The notes under the pieces are model-generated. The model ran no database searches. It saw only the letters and a list, made by a program, of their open reading frames with translations, and had not been told where the DNA came from. A stretch of 49,417 nucleotides of DNA from an uncultured Clostridia bacterium. Lineage in GTDB: Bacteria; Bacillota; Clostridia; Christensenellales; CAG-138. This document shows positions 6,905-14,969 of this stretch, piece by piece (position 1 is the stretch's first letter; each line of letters opens with the position of its first letter). The stretch lies in contig CAMKES010000015.1 of assembly GCA_946411635.1 (NCBI GenBank), forward strand, positions 1 to 49,417, in the 5' to 3' direction. The translations under genes were made by a program, and so were the position numbers.

Positions 6905-7269
6905 ACATCATCGAAAACCCGGTATTCATCGCGATCGCATTGACGTCGCTGATCGCGCTCGCATTCATCCTTTTTGCGATCTATATTCCGCGGGCGGAAG
7001 AGATCAAGCGACTCAACAAGATTATTGCAGAGAAGGACGCGACGATCGACCGGCTGAGCAGAGAAAGCACCGACGCAGCGCTGCAGCACACGGCAGACGT
7101 CGGAGAACTGTCAGAAAAGGTCCTTCGCGCGGAAAAAAAGAGTGATGACGTTGCCGTAGGCTACGAGAAGAAGCTGCGGGCGGCGCAGAACCGGACAAAG
7201 CAGCAGAAAGAACTCGCGGATCAGATCGCACGGGCAGCCGGGAAATTGAAAGGAGCGGACGCAGCATGA
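6901..7269 (+). CDS. single-pass membrane protein with coiled coil
   Basis: 122 residues. One hydrophobic helix spans about residues 8-29 (FIAIALTSLIALAFILFAIY), followed by a long charged helical tail (IIAEKDATIDRLSRES and onward). This architecture is common in phage early genes of unknown role. It overlaps both neighbours by 4 nt, so translation is probably coupled. Membrane-linked exclusion or lysis timing are possibilities only. Confidence 0.65.
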   Translation: MNIIENPVFIAIALTSLIALAFILFAIYIPRAEEIKRLNKIIAEKDATIDRLSRESTDAALQHTADVGELSEKVLRAEKKSDDVAVGYEKKLRAAQNRTKQQKELADQIARAAGKLKGADAA

Positions 7270-7619
7270 GCACACAGGAGGAGCGGTTGGAGCCCAAAGA
7301 AGCGCGAATGGCATACGAGATCGCCGTCGCTGCTTCGCAGAAAATGTGCGACGACAACAACGTGATCCTGAAGATCTCGGAAGGATTTCCGTTCGAGGTC
7401 CGGTTTACCGTCGAGGCGCCGCTGACGCTTTTCGAAGCGGGGACAGGCGATTTGATAGCACCGCAAATCATCGTCAAGGTCGGAATCGACACGACTGTCA
7501 AAACGCGAGCGGACAAAGCGATTCCGGCGTCGCTGCTGAAGAAGTTAATCAAGGCAGCGGAAGTGCTTGCGCTTGCGTTCTTCTGCAAAACAACGGAGGA
7601 CGTTTACGATGCTGAATAG
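7266..7619 (+). CDS. hypothetical early phage protein
   Basis: 117 residues, preceded by a 4-nt overlap. The central part alternates polar and hydrophobic residues (FPFEVRFTVEAPLTLFEAG), suggesting a beta-rich fold, and the end is helical. No domain recognised. The stop overlaps the start of the next gene. Confidence 0.6.
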   Translation: MSTQEERLEPKEARMAYEIAVAASQKMCDDNNVILKISEGFPFEVRFTVEAPLTLFEAGTGDLIAPQIIVKVGIDTTVKTRADKAIPASLLKKLIKAAEVLALAFFCKTTEDVYDAE

Positions 7620-7902
7620 AGAAGAATACAATGAGGTATTTCGTCATGATCTGACGCAAGAAGAATTTGAAAAACTGCAGCCGATTACTCTTGGTCCGGA
7701 AAATGTAAACTCGATCGAATCGTTTTCATTTGTGGATCGGGAAACAAAAGAGGTTATCGAATTTGTTCGGGTCGTTCGGTGCGGACAGTGCAATCGTAGA
7801 TGTAAGGAGCTGGACGATGACGAGAGAAACGAAATTTTTTGTAAGTTTATGGGAGTAACTATGATAAAAAACGATTTCTGTTCAAGGGGGAAAGATGACT
7901 GA
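7609..7902 (+). CDS. small cysteine-cluster protein
   Basis: 97 residues; ATG 7609 follows a GGAGGA site, which rejects the longer upstream frame. The C-terminal third has CGQC, a cysteine five residues on, and two more cysteines (FCKFMG, DFCSRG), a pattern that may bind zinc. It resembles small phage proteins of unknown role. It overlaps its right neighbour by 8 nt. Confidence 0.65.
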   Translation: MLNREEYNEVFRHDLTQEEFEKLQPITLGPENVNSIESFSFVDRETKEVIEFVRVVRCGQCNRRCKELDDDERNEIFCKFMGVTMIKNDFCSRGKDD

Positions 7903-8260
7903 TCTATTCGGAGCGGCAGAGGCCAGAGCGCAGCAGAAGCGAGAGAAAGAAGAAAAAGACGGAACGATCACGCTGCAGAACAACGCGCTTGTGGATCTTC
8001 TGGAGGAGCGAAAGAAAATGCGCGAGACGGCGGAAGCGATCGAGGAACAGTGGAAATTCGAGATCGACCGTGCGTTCTGGTATGTACAGCAGATCGCAAA
8101 CGAATTCGGCCGCAACGTCAAAGAAATCACGTACAACGGGGAGGTCGCGTTTATCGCGAGAGACACCGAAGCAGTACGCGTCTACCTCGGAAAGATTCGG
8201 GACATGCGAGATCTGCAGAGAGCGATCGCGCGGCTGATGAATTGCGCAATGGGGTGCTGA
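7895..8260 (+). CDS. hypothetical early phage protein
   Basis: 121 residues. The N-terminal 70 are highly charged and helical (ARAQQKREKEEKDG); the rest is mixed. ATG 7895 follows AAGGGGGAAAG. No family recognised; the position in the compact early operon and continuous ribosome sites support expression. Confidence 0.6.
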   Translation: MTDLFGAAEARAQQKREKEEKDGTITLQNNALVDLLEERKKMRETAEAIEEQWKFEIDRAFWYVQQIANEFGRNVKEITYNGEVAFIARDTEAVRVYLGKIRDMRDLQRAIARLMNCAMGC

Positions 8261-8262
8261 TA

Positions 8263-8520
8263 ATGGAGATCGATCAGGAGTACATCGAAATTTCAAGAAA
8301 AGCGATACGAGATATGCTCGAAGCAGGCAAACGCTTGTACGAAGGCTTGCACGAAGTGATCAGACAGATAATCGAGGAGATCTCGAAGTTTGGTCAGGAA
8401 GTATTGGAGCACATCAGAAAAGAAAACAGGACGAGGCTTCCAAGACCGCCGAAAAAGATATTGCAGAGTAAAGAGGCGCCGGTTTTTGAGATCAGAGCGC
8501 GGGCGAGAAGCAGATGCTAA
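8263..8520 (+). CDS. small basic helical phage protein
   Basis: 85 residues beginning MEIDQEYIEISRKAIRDML; the frame is open further upstream, but the first start at a gene junction is ATG 8263, 2 nt after the previous stop. The N-terminal half is one or two amphipathic helices, and the tail is arginine- and lysine-rich with PRPPKK. Function unknown. Confidence 0.55.
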   Translation: MEIDQEYIEISRKAIRDMLEAGKRLYEGLHEVIRQIIEEISKFGQEVLEHIRKENRTRLPRPPKKILQSKEAPVFEIRARARSRC

Positions 8521-8531
8521 GGAGGAGCAAT

Positions 8532-8816
8532 ATGAAAGAAACCGAAATTGTAAAGCTGATCCCGTGGGATCGCTTTATCAGCAGGGCGGAGCTTGTCAAG
8601 CAGACGGGGCTATCAGACAGACGTGTCCGAGAACACATTGAGCGAGCACGCCGGGCGGGATATCGTATCATTTCGAATACGAAGCAGGGCGGATACAAGT
8701 TCGCAGAATCCGGTAAAGAATGGTCCGAGTTTGTCGCAGCGGAACGGAGGCGCGCGATCGCGACGTTCAAGCGTGCGACGGGGATCCCGGAAGATCAGCT
8801 TCCGGGACTTGTGTAA
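8532..8816 (+). CDS. winged-helix-like phage protein
   Basis: 94 residues, ATG 8532 after AAGGAGGAG. Residues 14-55 (ISRAELVKQTGLSDRRVREH, then GYRIISNTKQGGYKFA) match a winged helix with a clear wing, typical of small DNA-binding proteins. The C-terminal GIPEDQLPGLV tail is unassigned. Probably a regulator. Confidence 0.65.
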   Translation: MKETEIVKLIPWDRFISRAELVKQTGLSDRRVREHIERARRAGYRIISNTKQGGYKFAESGKEWSEFVAAERRRAIATFKRATGIPEDQLPGLV

Positions 8817-8827
8817 AGGAGATAGAG

Positions 8828-9196
8828 ATGGAACACGGAATCAAAGAAGAGTTGCGGAACGCGATCGAATACGGTTGCGAATACGAATTGCTCGAGCGAG
8901 TACTCGAATATATCGAGGAACTCGAGAACGATAAAGCGATTAAGCTCGGAGGAGCAAAAGCCGTATATGAGCTCGACGCAAAGATCATCAAGCAAATTGA
9001 TCTCCGAAAACGAAACGGAAAAATCGACATGCTCGCGATGAAATTTGCACACACGACGGACTGCGATCGCTGTCCGTTGTACGAAAGCTGCAAGGTCGAG
9101 CCGAGACCGAAATCATGCGGGGACTTTATGCTGCAGTCGATTCAGGGAGCGCTCGCGGATGAATTGATCCGTTCGTGGACGGAGTGGACGAAATAA
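8828..9196 (+). CDS. small protein with four-cysteine cluster
   Basis: 122 residues, ATG 8828 after AAGGAG. The N-terminal half is charged and helical. The C-terminal part has CDRCPLYESC and a fourth cysteine in KSCGDFM, probably a metal site and similar in spirit to the cluster in the gene at 7609. Such CxxC(x5)C patterns recur in small phage proteins with no known role. Confidence 0.6.
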   Translation: MEHGIKEELRNAIEYGCEYELLERVLEYIEELENDKAIKLGGAKAVYELDAKIIKQIDLRKRNGKIDMLAMKFAHTTDCDRCPLYESCKVEPRPKSCGDFMLQSIQGALADELIRSWTEWTK

Positions 9197-9214
9197 AACT
9201 GAAAAGGAGAGAGT

Positions 9215-10009
9215 ATGCAGATCAAGAGGAGAATCTTCAGCGGGGTCGTTTGCGAACAGGAAGTGTATTTCGCAACAACACCGGGACGCCGCAGCTCGAC
9301 GCGGATCCCGCGGATCCGTTTCAAATCAGAAGCGGAGCGAGAGCGGCACAGAACGGAAATTTCTCGGCGTCTGCATACTCGTCTTTTCAATGAGAATTTC
9401 AGCCCGGCGAGCCTTTACAGCACGTTGACGCTTGACGACGAAAACGAAGTTTATACGTTCGACGAAATGAAAAAACTGCGGGATCTTTACGTTCGACGCC
9501 TGCGCCGGTCATATCCGAACGCGGTGATTTTCTGCTATATCGGAAAAGGAAAGACGACGCAGCGCTTCCATATGCACATGGCAAGCAACGGGATCCCGGA
9601 AGAGGCGATCACAAGCAAATGGACATACGGAAAGATTTACAGAATCGAGCATCTTCGAGAAAACTGCAGATATCAGCACGCCGACGGTCAGATGTATGAT
9701 CACGGTGCGGACTATACCGGGCTTGCAAACTATCTGTTCAACCACTGGACGCCGGAGCAGGGCGGAAAACGGTGGAAGATGACGAAGAACGCACGTCGCC
9801 CAGAAACGGAAGATGCGGTCGAGTGTAAAAGGTGGTACAGCGCCGAGCATCCGCCGGTCGCCCCGAAGGGATACGAGCTTGTAGAAACGAGGCTCACGGA
9901 TTACGGTTTTTATCTCTTCAAATATATAAGAAAAGAACGCGAGACCGGGACGGTTTTGCGAATGCCTTGTAGATGTGTAAAGTTTTACGACGATAGTCGT
10001 CTTTTATAG
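9215..10009 (+). CDS. HUH (G2P/ORF2-type) replication-associated protein
   Basis: 264 residues, ATG 9215 after AAAAGGAGAG. The pattern matches rolling-circle replication-associated proteins of the G2P/ORF2 type found in clostridial phages: GRRSSTR near the N-terminus, LTLDDEN, the RRLRRSYP helix, then HMH (H119-M120-H121) as the metal-binding HUH motif, and a candidate nicking tyrosine Y173 in ANYLFNHW. These enzymes cut one DNA strand at an origin and stay linked to it. It is the only likely replication enzyme in the prophage. Assignment is by motif and layout, not by search. Repeats immediately downstream may form its origin. Confidence 0.7.
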   Translation: MQIKRRIFSGVVCEQEVYFATTPGRRSSTRIPRIRFKSEAERERHRTEISRRLHTRLFNENFSPASLYSTLTLDDENEVYTFDEMKKLRDLYVRRLRRSYPNAVIFCYIGKGKTTQRFHMHMASNGIPEEAITSKWTYGKIYRIEHLRENCRYQHADGQMYDHGADYTGLANYLFNHWTPEQGGKRWKMTKNARRPETEDAVECKRWYSAEHPPVAPKGYELVETRLTDYGFYLFKYIRKERETGTVLRMPCRCVKFYDDSRLL

Positions 10010-10049
10010 TCAGTTGGTTTGCCGATTGTTTTTTTTCAGAAGCCGCTGA

Positions 10050-10195
10050 GCGGTGGACCCGTGTGAGCCGTGTCGGGCAAGTCACACGGGAGAAACGATC
10101 AGTGAGAGAAACAGGACTTGTCCACACCGGTCACACAGTCCACCAAGACCGCAGTGGGAAGAGTCGGGCAGGCGCGAAGCGGCTGTCCACGCTTT
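10050..10195. other. candidate replication origin region
   Basis: The 208-nt gap after the HUH gene holds repeats: a 9-bp inverted repeat CCCGTGTGA/TCACACGGG (10058-10066 and 10082-10090), GTCACAC at 10081 and 10130, GTCGGGCA at 10072 and 10163, GTCCAC at 10120, 10138 and 10185 and its complement at 10053. Iterated motifs and a hairpin beside a nickase gene suggest an origin; the nick site is not identifiable. Confidence 0.4.
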
Positions 10196-10217
10196 CCACT
10201 CATCAGAGAGGAGTATC

Positions 10218-10631
10218 ATGACAAAGCAAGATCTGAGACAGTACGGACATATCGAGAAAGAGATCCGGCAGCTCGAAGGGATGATCCGCGAGCTGAACAG
10301 TCGCGCATACTCGCCGAGGATTCCGCATCTCACCGGGATGCCGGGCGCTGCGTCGACGGCTTCGGGATCAGCACAGGAAAGGATCGTTACCGAGATGATA
10401 GAGATCCGAGAGCGTTATCAGCAGCGCATCCTCGAGCTCATGGAAACGAGAAAGCGGATCGAACGCGCGATAGACGGTCTGCAGGATCCCGACCAGCGAA
10501 TGATCCTCCGCTATCACTATATCAGCGGCTACGGATGGACGAAGACAGCACAGCTCGTACACTATTCCCGGAAGACGGTCGAACGCAAGCACGGCCGTGC
10601 GCTGCTCGCGCTGAAAGATGACGCTTACTGA
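10218..10631 (+). CDS. sigma-like late transcription regulator
   Basis: 137 residues; ATG 10218 follows GAGAGGAG. The C-terminal segment QRMILRYHYISGYGWTKTAQ and SRKTVERKHGRAL is a sigma-70 region 4-type helix-turn-helix, as in ArpU- and DUF1492-type late regulators of Gram-positive phages. The N-terminal half is helical. Its place between replication and packaging genes is where such activators sit, so it probably switches on the late operon starting at 10755. Confidence 0.75.
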   Translation: MTKQDLRQYGHIEKEIRQLEGMIRELNSRAYSPRIPHLTGMPGAASTASGSAQERIVTEMIEIRERYQQRILELMETRKRIERAIDGLQDPDQRMILRYHYISGYGWTKTAQLVHYSRKTVERKHGRALLALKDDAY

Positions 10632-10634
10632 CGC

Positions 10635-10646
10635 ATCACATGTGAT
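10635..10646. promoter_or_regulatory. 12-bp palindrome upstream of late genes
   Basis: ATCACATGTGAT is a perfect palindrome 4 nt after the late regulator's stop codon and about 110 nt before the late genes. It is a plausible binding site for that regulator; no clear -35/-10 pair is seen nearby, consistent with an activated promoter. Confidence 0.35.
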
Positions 10647-10700
10647 ACACTTATAGCGTCGAAAGCTTCCCATTTCGGCAGACAGTCTCCTCTCTCTGCA

Positions 10701-10740
10701 GGCAGCCGGGCTTATTCATGTCACCGGCTGCCATTCCTTT
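10701..10740 (+). terminator. terminator-like hairpin before late genes
   Basis: GGCAGCCGG (10701-10709) pairs perfectly with CCGGCTGCC (10724-10732), and ATTCCTTTT follows. It may end the early transcript, which would make late expression depend on a new promoter or antitermination. Confidence 0.6.
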
Positions 10741-10754
10741 TGGAGGGACTTGAA

Positions 10755-11084
10755 TTGAAAGAATACGCTAAAGACTTTTACAACAGCGAAGCGTGGCGGG
10801 ACTGCAGAAGGTCTTACGCAAAAAGCGTCGGGATGCTATGCGAGCGCTGCCTGAAAAAAGGACTGATCAGCCCGGGCGACATAGTCCACCACAAGATCAG
10901 ACTGACGCCGGAGAATATCAACGACCCGACGGTGACGCTGAACTGGAACAATTTAGAGCTGTTGTGCATTGAATGTCACAACAAAGAACACGCGAAGAAC
11001 GCACGACGGTATTTATGGGACGGTGGAGAGCTCAGACCCCCCCGTTCTGAAAAAATATCACGCAAAAGCGTTACCGGCGGGTGA
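10755..11084 (+). CDS. HNH endonuclease (packaging-associated)
   Basis: 109 residues. TTG 10755 is preferred because TGGAGGG lies 7 nt before it; a TTG at 10740 has no site. ERC and VHHKIRLTPENINDP, then NLELLCIECHNKEH, give the HNH motif with a CxxC-CxxC zinc scaffold. HNH proteins next to the small terminase help terminase cut cohesive ends in HK97-like phages, which suggests cos-type packaging here. It is the first gene of the late operon, 85 nt before the small terminase. Confidence 0.88.
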   Translation: MKEYAKDFYNSEAWRDCRRSYAKSVGMLCERCLKKGLISPGDIVHHKIRLTPENINDPTVTLNWNNLELLCIECHNKEHAKNARRYLWDGGELRPPRSEKISRKSVTGG

Positions 11085-11169
11085 CCATCCGAAAATAGCG
11101 GGAATCGCGTCAAGTAATTTTTGGAAAGCCGGAATCAAACCGAAATGATCGGAGTTAGGAGGGATCAGC

Positions 11170-11526
11170 ATGGGACGACCGAAGTATTCGAGCCGATCTG
11201 TATATAACAACCTGATGCTTATGGCGAAAGCGTACGGAGTCGCGGAGAATCCGCTGTTCCAGGCGGCGGCACATCAATATCAGGTGCAGCAGATCCTGAT
11301 CGACAAGATTCGTCGGGAATTGAGCTCCGAAAAAACGCTCTGTGTCGAAAAAGAATACGTCAAAAACCGAGAGAACACATACGTGCATCCGCTGATCAAA
11401 GAGCTGCCGAAGCACAGCGAGAGCGCAAACAGGACGGCTCAGACGATGCTCGCGATCATCACACAGCTCGGAAAAGAACCGCCTGCAGGATCGAAGCTCG
11501 AAGCGTTCAAGAATTCATTCAGCTGA
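11170..11526 (+). CDS. terS: phage terminase small subunit, P27 family
   Basis: 118 residues. The helical N-terminus with NPLFQAAAHQYQ and the C-terminal ELPKHSESANRTAQ match the P27-type small terminase, which recognises the packaging start site and loads the large subunit. The gene ends 1 nt before terL, the usual arrangement. ATG 11170 follows GGAGGGATC. Confidence 0.82.
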   Translation: MGRPKYSSRSVYNNLMLMAKAYGVAENPLFQAAAHQYQVQQILIDKIRRELSSEKTLCVEKEYVKNRENTYVHPLIKELPKHSESANRTAQTMLAIITQLGKEPPAGSKLEAFKNSFS

Positions 11527-11527
11527 T

Positions 11528-13186
11528 ATGAACGATCCGATCCTCGAGTATTATCAGCAGATCTGCGACGGACGGGTCACAGTAGGACGCTGGGTCCGGC
11601 TCGCATTCGAAAAGATCATCAAAGGGCTTGAAGACAAGCTCTTTTTTTATGACTTAAAAAAGGCGACGCGGGCGATCACGTTCATCGAAAATTTCTGCCG
11701 GCATCATGAGGGCAAGCTGGCGCCGAACCTGATCACGCTCGAACTTTGGCAAAAAGCAATCGTCGCGGTAATATTCGGGATCGTCGACGAGCGCGGGCGG
11801 CGTCAGTTTCAAGAAATTCTGATTGTCACCGGCAAAAAACAGGGAAAGACGCTTTTCGCAGCCGGCATTGCGGAATACATGACATTCGCGTCCGGAGAAT
11901 ACGGCGCAGAGATCTATTTCACAGCGACAAAGCTGCCGCAGGCGCGGCTCTGCTACAACGCTTTTATACAGGCGATCGACAAAGAGCCGGAACTGAAGCA
12001 GCTGGTCAAGCCGAGGCGCTCGGACATCTACGTCAAAGAGACGAACACGGCGGCGGCACCGATCTGTTTCAACGAGAAGACGAGCGACGGCATCAATCCG
12101 TATCTCGCGGTCTGCGATGAGGTCGCGCAATGGCCGGGCTCGAAGGGCATGCGCTTTTATGAGAATCTCGCAAGCGCGACGGCGGCGCGGGAAGAAGCGC
12201 TGCTGCTATCGATCACAACAAGCGGATATGAAGACGGCGGGATCTTCGACGAGCTGTTCACCCGGGCGACGTCGGTGCTGCTCGGAAGCGGGAAAGAAAC
12301 ACATTTCATGGCGTTCATCTACATGATCGACGACGTCGATCGTTGGAACGATCTGAACGAACTGCGGAAAAGCCTGCCGAATCTCGGAGTCAGCGTGAGC
12401 GTCGACAAGGTGCTCGACATGATCGCGAAAGCAGAAGCGAGCCTCCCGGCTAAAAGCGAGTTTCTCGCAAAAATGTGCAACGTCAAGCAGAATCTCAGCA
12501 CGGCATGGCTCAGTTATCAGACAGTCGAAAAGGCACTCGGCTCTCCCCTGTCTCTTGAAAATTTCCGCGAGTGCTACGCGGTCGGAGGTATCGACCTGTC
12601 AAAATGTATCGACCTGACAAGCGCATGTCTGATCATCGAGAAGCGCGGACGGCTGCACATCATCTCGCGGTTTTGGATGCCGCGTGAGCGCCTGCGGGCG
12701 GCGATAGAAGAAGACAAAGTTCCGTATGATCTCATGATCAAGCGGGGCTTTTTAAGATTATCCGGAGAGAACCGGGTCGACTGGCACGACGTCTACGACT
12801 GGTTCGTAGAGATCCTGAACGAATATCACATTTATCCGCTGAAGATCGGATACGACCGGTACAGTGCGATCGAGCTTGTCGCCGCTATGAAAGCCTTCGG
12901 TTTTCACATGGACGACGTATGGCAAGGCTCAAACCTGACGCCGGTGATCCGCGAGCTCGAAGGTCAGCTGAAGGACGGCGTGATCGACATCGGAGACAAC
13001 GCGCTGCTGCAAAGTCATCTGCTCAATGTCGCGCTGAAGACGGAAGCAGAAAGCGAGCGCGTGAAGCCGGTCAAGATCGCGAAGCGGTCAAGGATCGACG
13101 GCGCCGCGGCTATGCTGGACGCGCTGACGGTCAGACAGAAATGGTACGCGGAAATCGGAGAACAATTAAAAAACGCGAAGAGGTAA
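11528..13186 (+). CDS. terL: terminase large subunit
   Basis: 552 residues; the ATP-driven DNA-packaging motor and headful/cos nuclease. Walker A is TGKKQGKT (residues 101-108) and Walker B is LAVCDE (193-198); the C-terminal nuclease part carries the acidic GIDLSKCIDL and GYDRYSAIELV blocks. Length fits the HK97/P27-associated TerL family. It is followed 3 nt later by the portal gene. Confidence 0.93.
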   Translation: MNDPILEYYQQICDGRVTVGRWVRLAFEKIIKGLEDKLFFYDLKKATRAITFIENFCRHHEGKLAPNLITLELWQKAIVAVIFGIVDERGRRQFQEILIVTGKKQGKTLFAAGIAEYMTFASGEYGAEIYFTATKLPQARLCYNAFIQAIDKEPELKQLVKPRRSDIYVKETNTAAAPICFNEKTSDGINPYLAVCDEVAQWPGSKGMRFYENLASATAAREEALLLSITTSGYEDGGIFDELFTRATSVLLGSGKETHFMAFIYMIDDVDRWNDLNELRKSLPNLGVSVSVDKVLDMIAKAEASLPAKSEFLAKMCNVKQNLSTAWLSYQTVEKALGSPLSLENFRECYAVGGIDLSKCIDLTSACLIIEKRGRLHIISRFWMPRERLRAAIEEDKVPYDLMIKRGFLRLSGENRVDWHDVYDWFVEILNEYHIYPLKIGYDRYSAIELVAAMKAFGFHMDDVWQGSNLTPVIRELEGQLKDGVIDIGDNALLQSHLLNVALKTEAESERVKPVKIAKRSRIDGAAAMLDALTVRQKWYAEIGEQLKNAKR

Positions 13187-13189
13187 ACA

Positions 13190-14356
13190 ATGGGATTTTT
13201 GGAAAGGTTCTTCGCCAGGCTGCAGGGCAAGCCAAAAGGCGAATATCAGGGACGCTTCATGCTGCTAAACGGGCAGAACGTTTTCTTCCCGCGTTTCTCG
13301 GGCGAAATCTACGAGGAGCAGCGCGTCCGGGCGGCGATCGATGCGATCGCGCGGCACATCAGCAAGCTTGACGTCAAGTTCACGGGATCGGCGAAGCCGG
13401 TCACGCAGACGGCGCTGAAAGCGCGGCCGAACATGGTCAATACGTGGAGTCAATTCCTATACCGGTGCGCGACGATCTATTACGCGGAGAATAACCTCGT
13501 GATGATCCCGATCGATGACGATAAAGGAAACGTCGTCGGGATCTTCCCGCTGTTGTTCAGCCGGTGCGAGATGGTCGTATACGGTGGGATCCCCTGGCTG
13601 CGCTACAAGTTCCGAAACAACGAATACGGAGCGATCGAGCTCGACCGTGTCGGGCGCATGATGCGTTTTCAGTACAAGGACGATCTGCGCGGCGAAAGCA
13701 ACGGTCCGCTGTGGCCGACGATGGAGCTGATCGGCGTGCAGAACACAGGCGTGCAGGCCGCGGTCAAGAACAGCTCGAACTATAAGTTCATGGCCCGGCT
13801 CACGAATTTCACATCCCCGGATGACATCAAAAAAGAACGCGAACGCTTTACGGAAAAGAATCTCAGCGCAGAAGCAAACGGAGGCGGAATCCTTCTGCTG
13901 CCGAGCACATACGCAGACGCGAAGCAGATCGAAATGAAGCCGTACGTCGTCGACGCGGACACGATCAAACTGATCGACGATTCCGTGAACGAGTATTTCG
14001 GCGTAAACGAAGCGATTCTGAAGAGCGAAGCAGTCGGCGACGCGTGGAGCGCATTCTATGAATCGATCATCGAGCCGTTTGCAATCCAGTTCAGCGAGGT
14101 CATAAGCGACATGCTCTTTACGCCGCGGGAACAGGCAAGCGGATCAAAGGTGATCGCGACGAGCAACCGTCTGCAATACATGAGCAATCAGGACAAGCTG
14201 AACGTCACGCAGCAGCTGGTCGACCGCGGGATCATGACGATCAACGACGCGCTTGAGGTGTGGCAGTTGCCGCCGATCGAGGGAGGCGACGTCCGGGTGA
14301 TCCGGGGAGAATACGTAAATTTCAATGAAAGGACGAATCAGAATGAAGACGTTTGA
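13190..14356 (+). CDS. phage portal protein, HK97 type
   Basis: 388 residues, forming the dodecameric vertex through which DNA passes. The N-terminal RVRAAIDAIARHISKLDVKF and the later VNEYFGVNEAILK and GDAWSAFYESIIEP are typical of HK97-type portals. Length is normal. Its end overlaps the protease gene start by 14 nt. Confidence 0.92.
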   Translation: MGFLERFFARLQGKPKGEYQGRFMLLNGQNVFFPRFSGEIYEEQRVRAAIDAIARHISKLDVKFTGSAKPVTQTALKARPNMVNTWSQFLYRCATIYYAENNLVMIPIDDDKGNVVGIFPLLFSRCEMVVYGGIPWLRYKFRNNEYGAIELDRVGRMMRFQYKDDLRGESNGPLWPTMELIGVQNTGVQAAVKNSSNYKFMARLTNFTSPDDIKKERERFTEKNLSAEANGGGILLLPSTYADAKQIEMKPYVVDADTIKLIDDSVNEYFGVNEAILKSEAVGDAWSAFYESIIEPFAIQFSEVISDMLFTPREQASGSKVIATSNRLQYMSNQDKLNVTQQLVDRGIMTINDALEVWQLPPIEGGDVRVIRGEYVNFNERTNQNEDV

Positions 14357-14969
14357 CGAAAAGCTCGCGCAGGGACGCGAGTACAGAGAATTTACGCCGC
14401 TGTTTAACGTCGGCGAGAAAATCGTCGAGGGCTACGCGACTACATTCGAAGATCCGTATCTGCTTTACAAGGACGACGGATATGAGCTTTGGGAGACGGT
14501 CGACCGTCGGGCGTTCGACAAGACGGATCTGAGCGACGTGATCATGCAATACGATCACGAGGGCCGCGTCATCGCGCGAAATACGAACGGCACACTGGAG
14601 GTCAATCCGGACGAAAAAGGTCTGCACGTGAGGGCGGATCTCGGAGGCACGGAGCTCGGCGCGGAGATCTACAACGAGGTCGAGGGTCGCTACTCGACAA
14701 AGATGAGCATGGGATTCATCGTCCGAGAGGACGAACGGATCATCGAAGAAAACAAGGAGACCGGCACGATGAAAGTCATGCGCAGGATCCTTGACATAAG
14801 CAAGCTGTTTGATGTGAGCATCGTGAGCCTGCCGGCGAACGATCATACATCGATCGCGACGCGTGCTTACTGCGAGGGAGTCATCGCGGAAGTGAAGGAG
14901 GAGGTCCGGAAAGCGAAGCGGGCGAGACAAAGACAGCGCATCAAAATCATGCTGGAGGTAACAAGATGA
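14343..14969 (+). CDS. HK97-family prohead protease
   Basis: 208 residues from ATG 14343 (AAAGGA upstream); an ATG at 14325 is possible but lacks spacing. GEKIVEGYATTFED opens the fold and YDHEGRVIAR carries the catalytic histidine; KMSMGFIV supplies the serine region, and SIVSLPANDHTSI closes the domain. The enzyme matures the capsid by removing the N-terminal delta domain. The basic C-terminal tail (KAKRARQRQRIK) is unusual but short. It overlaps the capsid gene by 4 nt. Confidence 0.92.
   Translation: MKTFDEKLAQGREYREFTPLFNVGEKIVEGYATTFEDPYLLYKDDGYELWETVDRRAFDKTDLSDVIMQYDHEGRVIARNTNGTLEVNPDEKGLHVRADLGGTELGAEIYNEVEGRYSTKMSMGFIVREDERIIEENKETGTMKVMRRILDISKLFDVSIVSLPANDHTSIATRAYCEGVIAEVKEEVRKAKRARQRQRIKIMLEVTR

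Noticed and set aside
10053..10217. Upstream extension of the late regulator frame
   Set aside because: No ribosome site, cysteine- and histidine-rich composition unlike the rest, and the stretch overlaps the candidate origin; ATG 10218 has GAGAGGAG.
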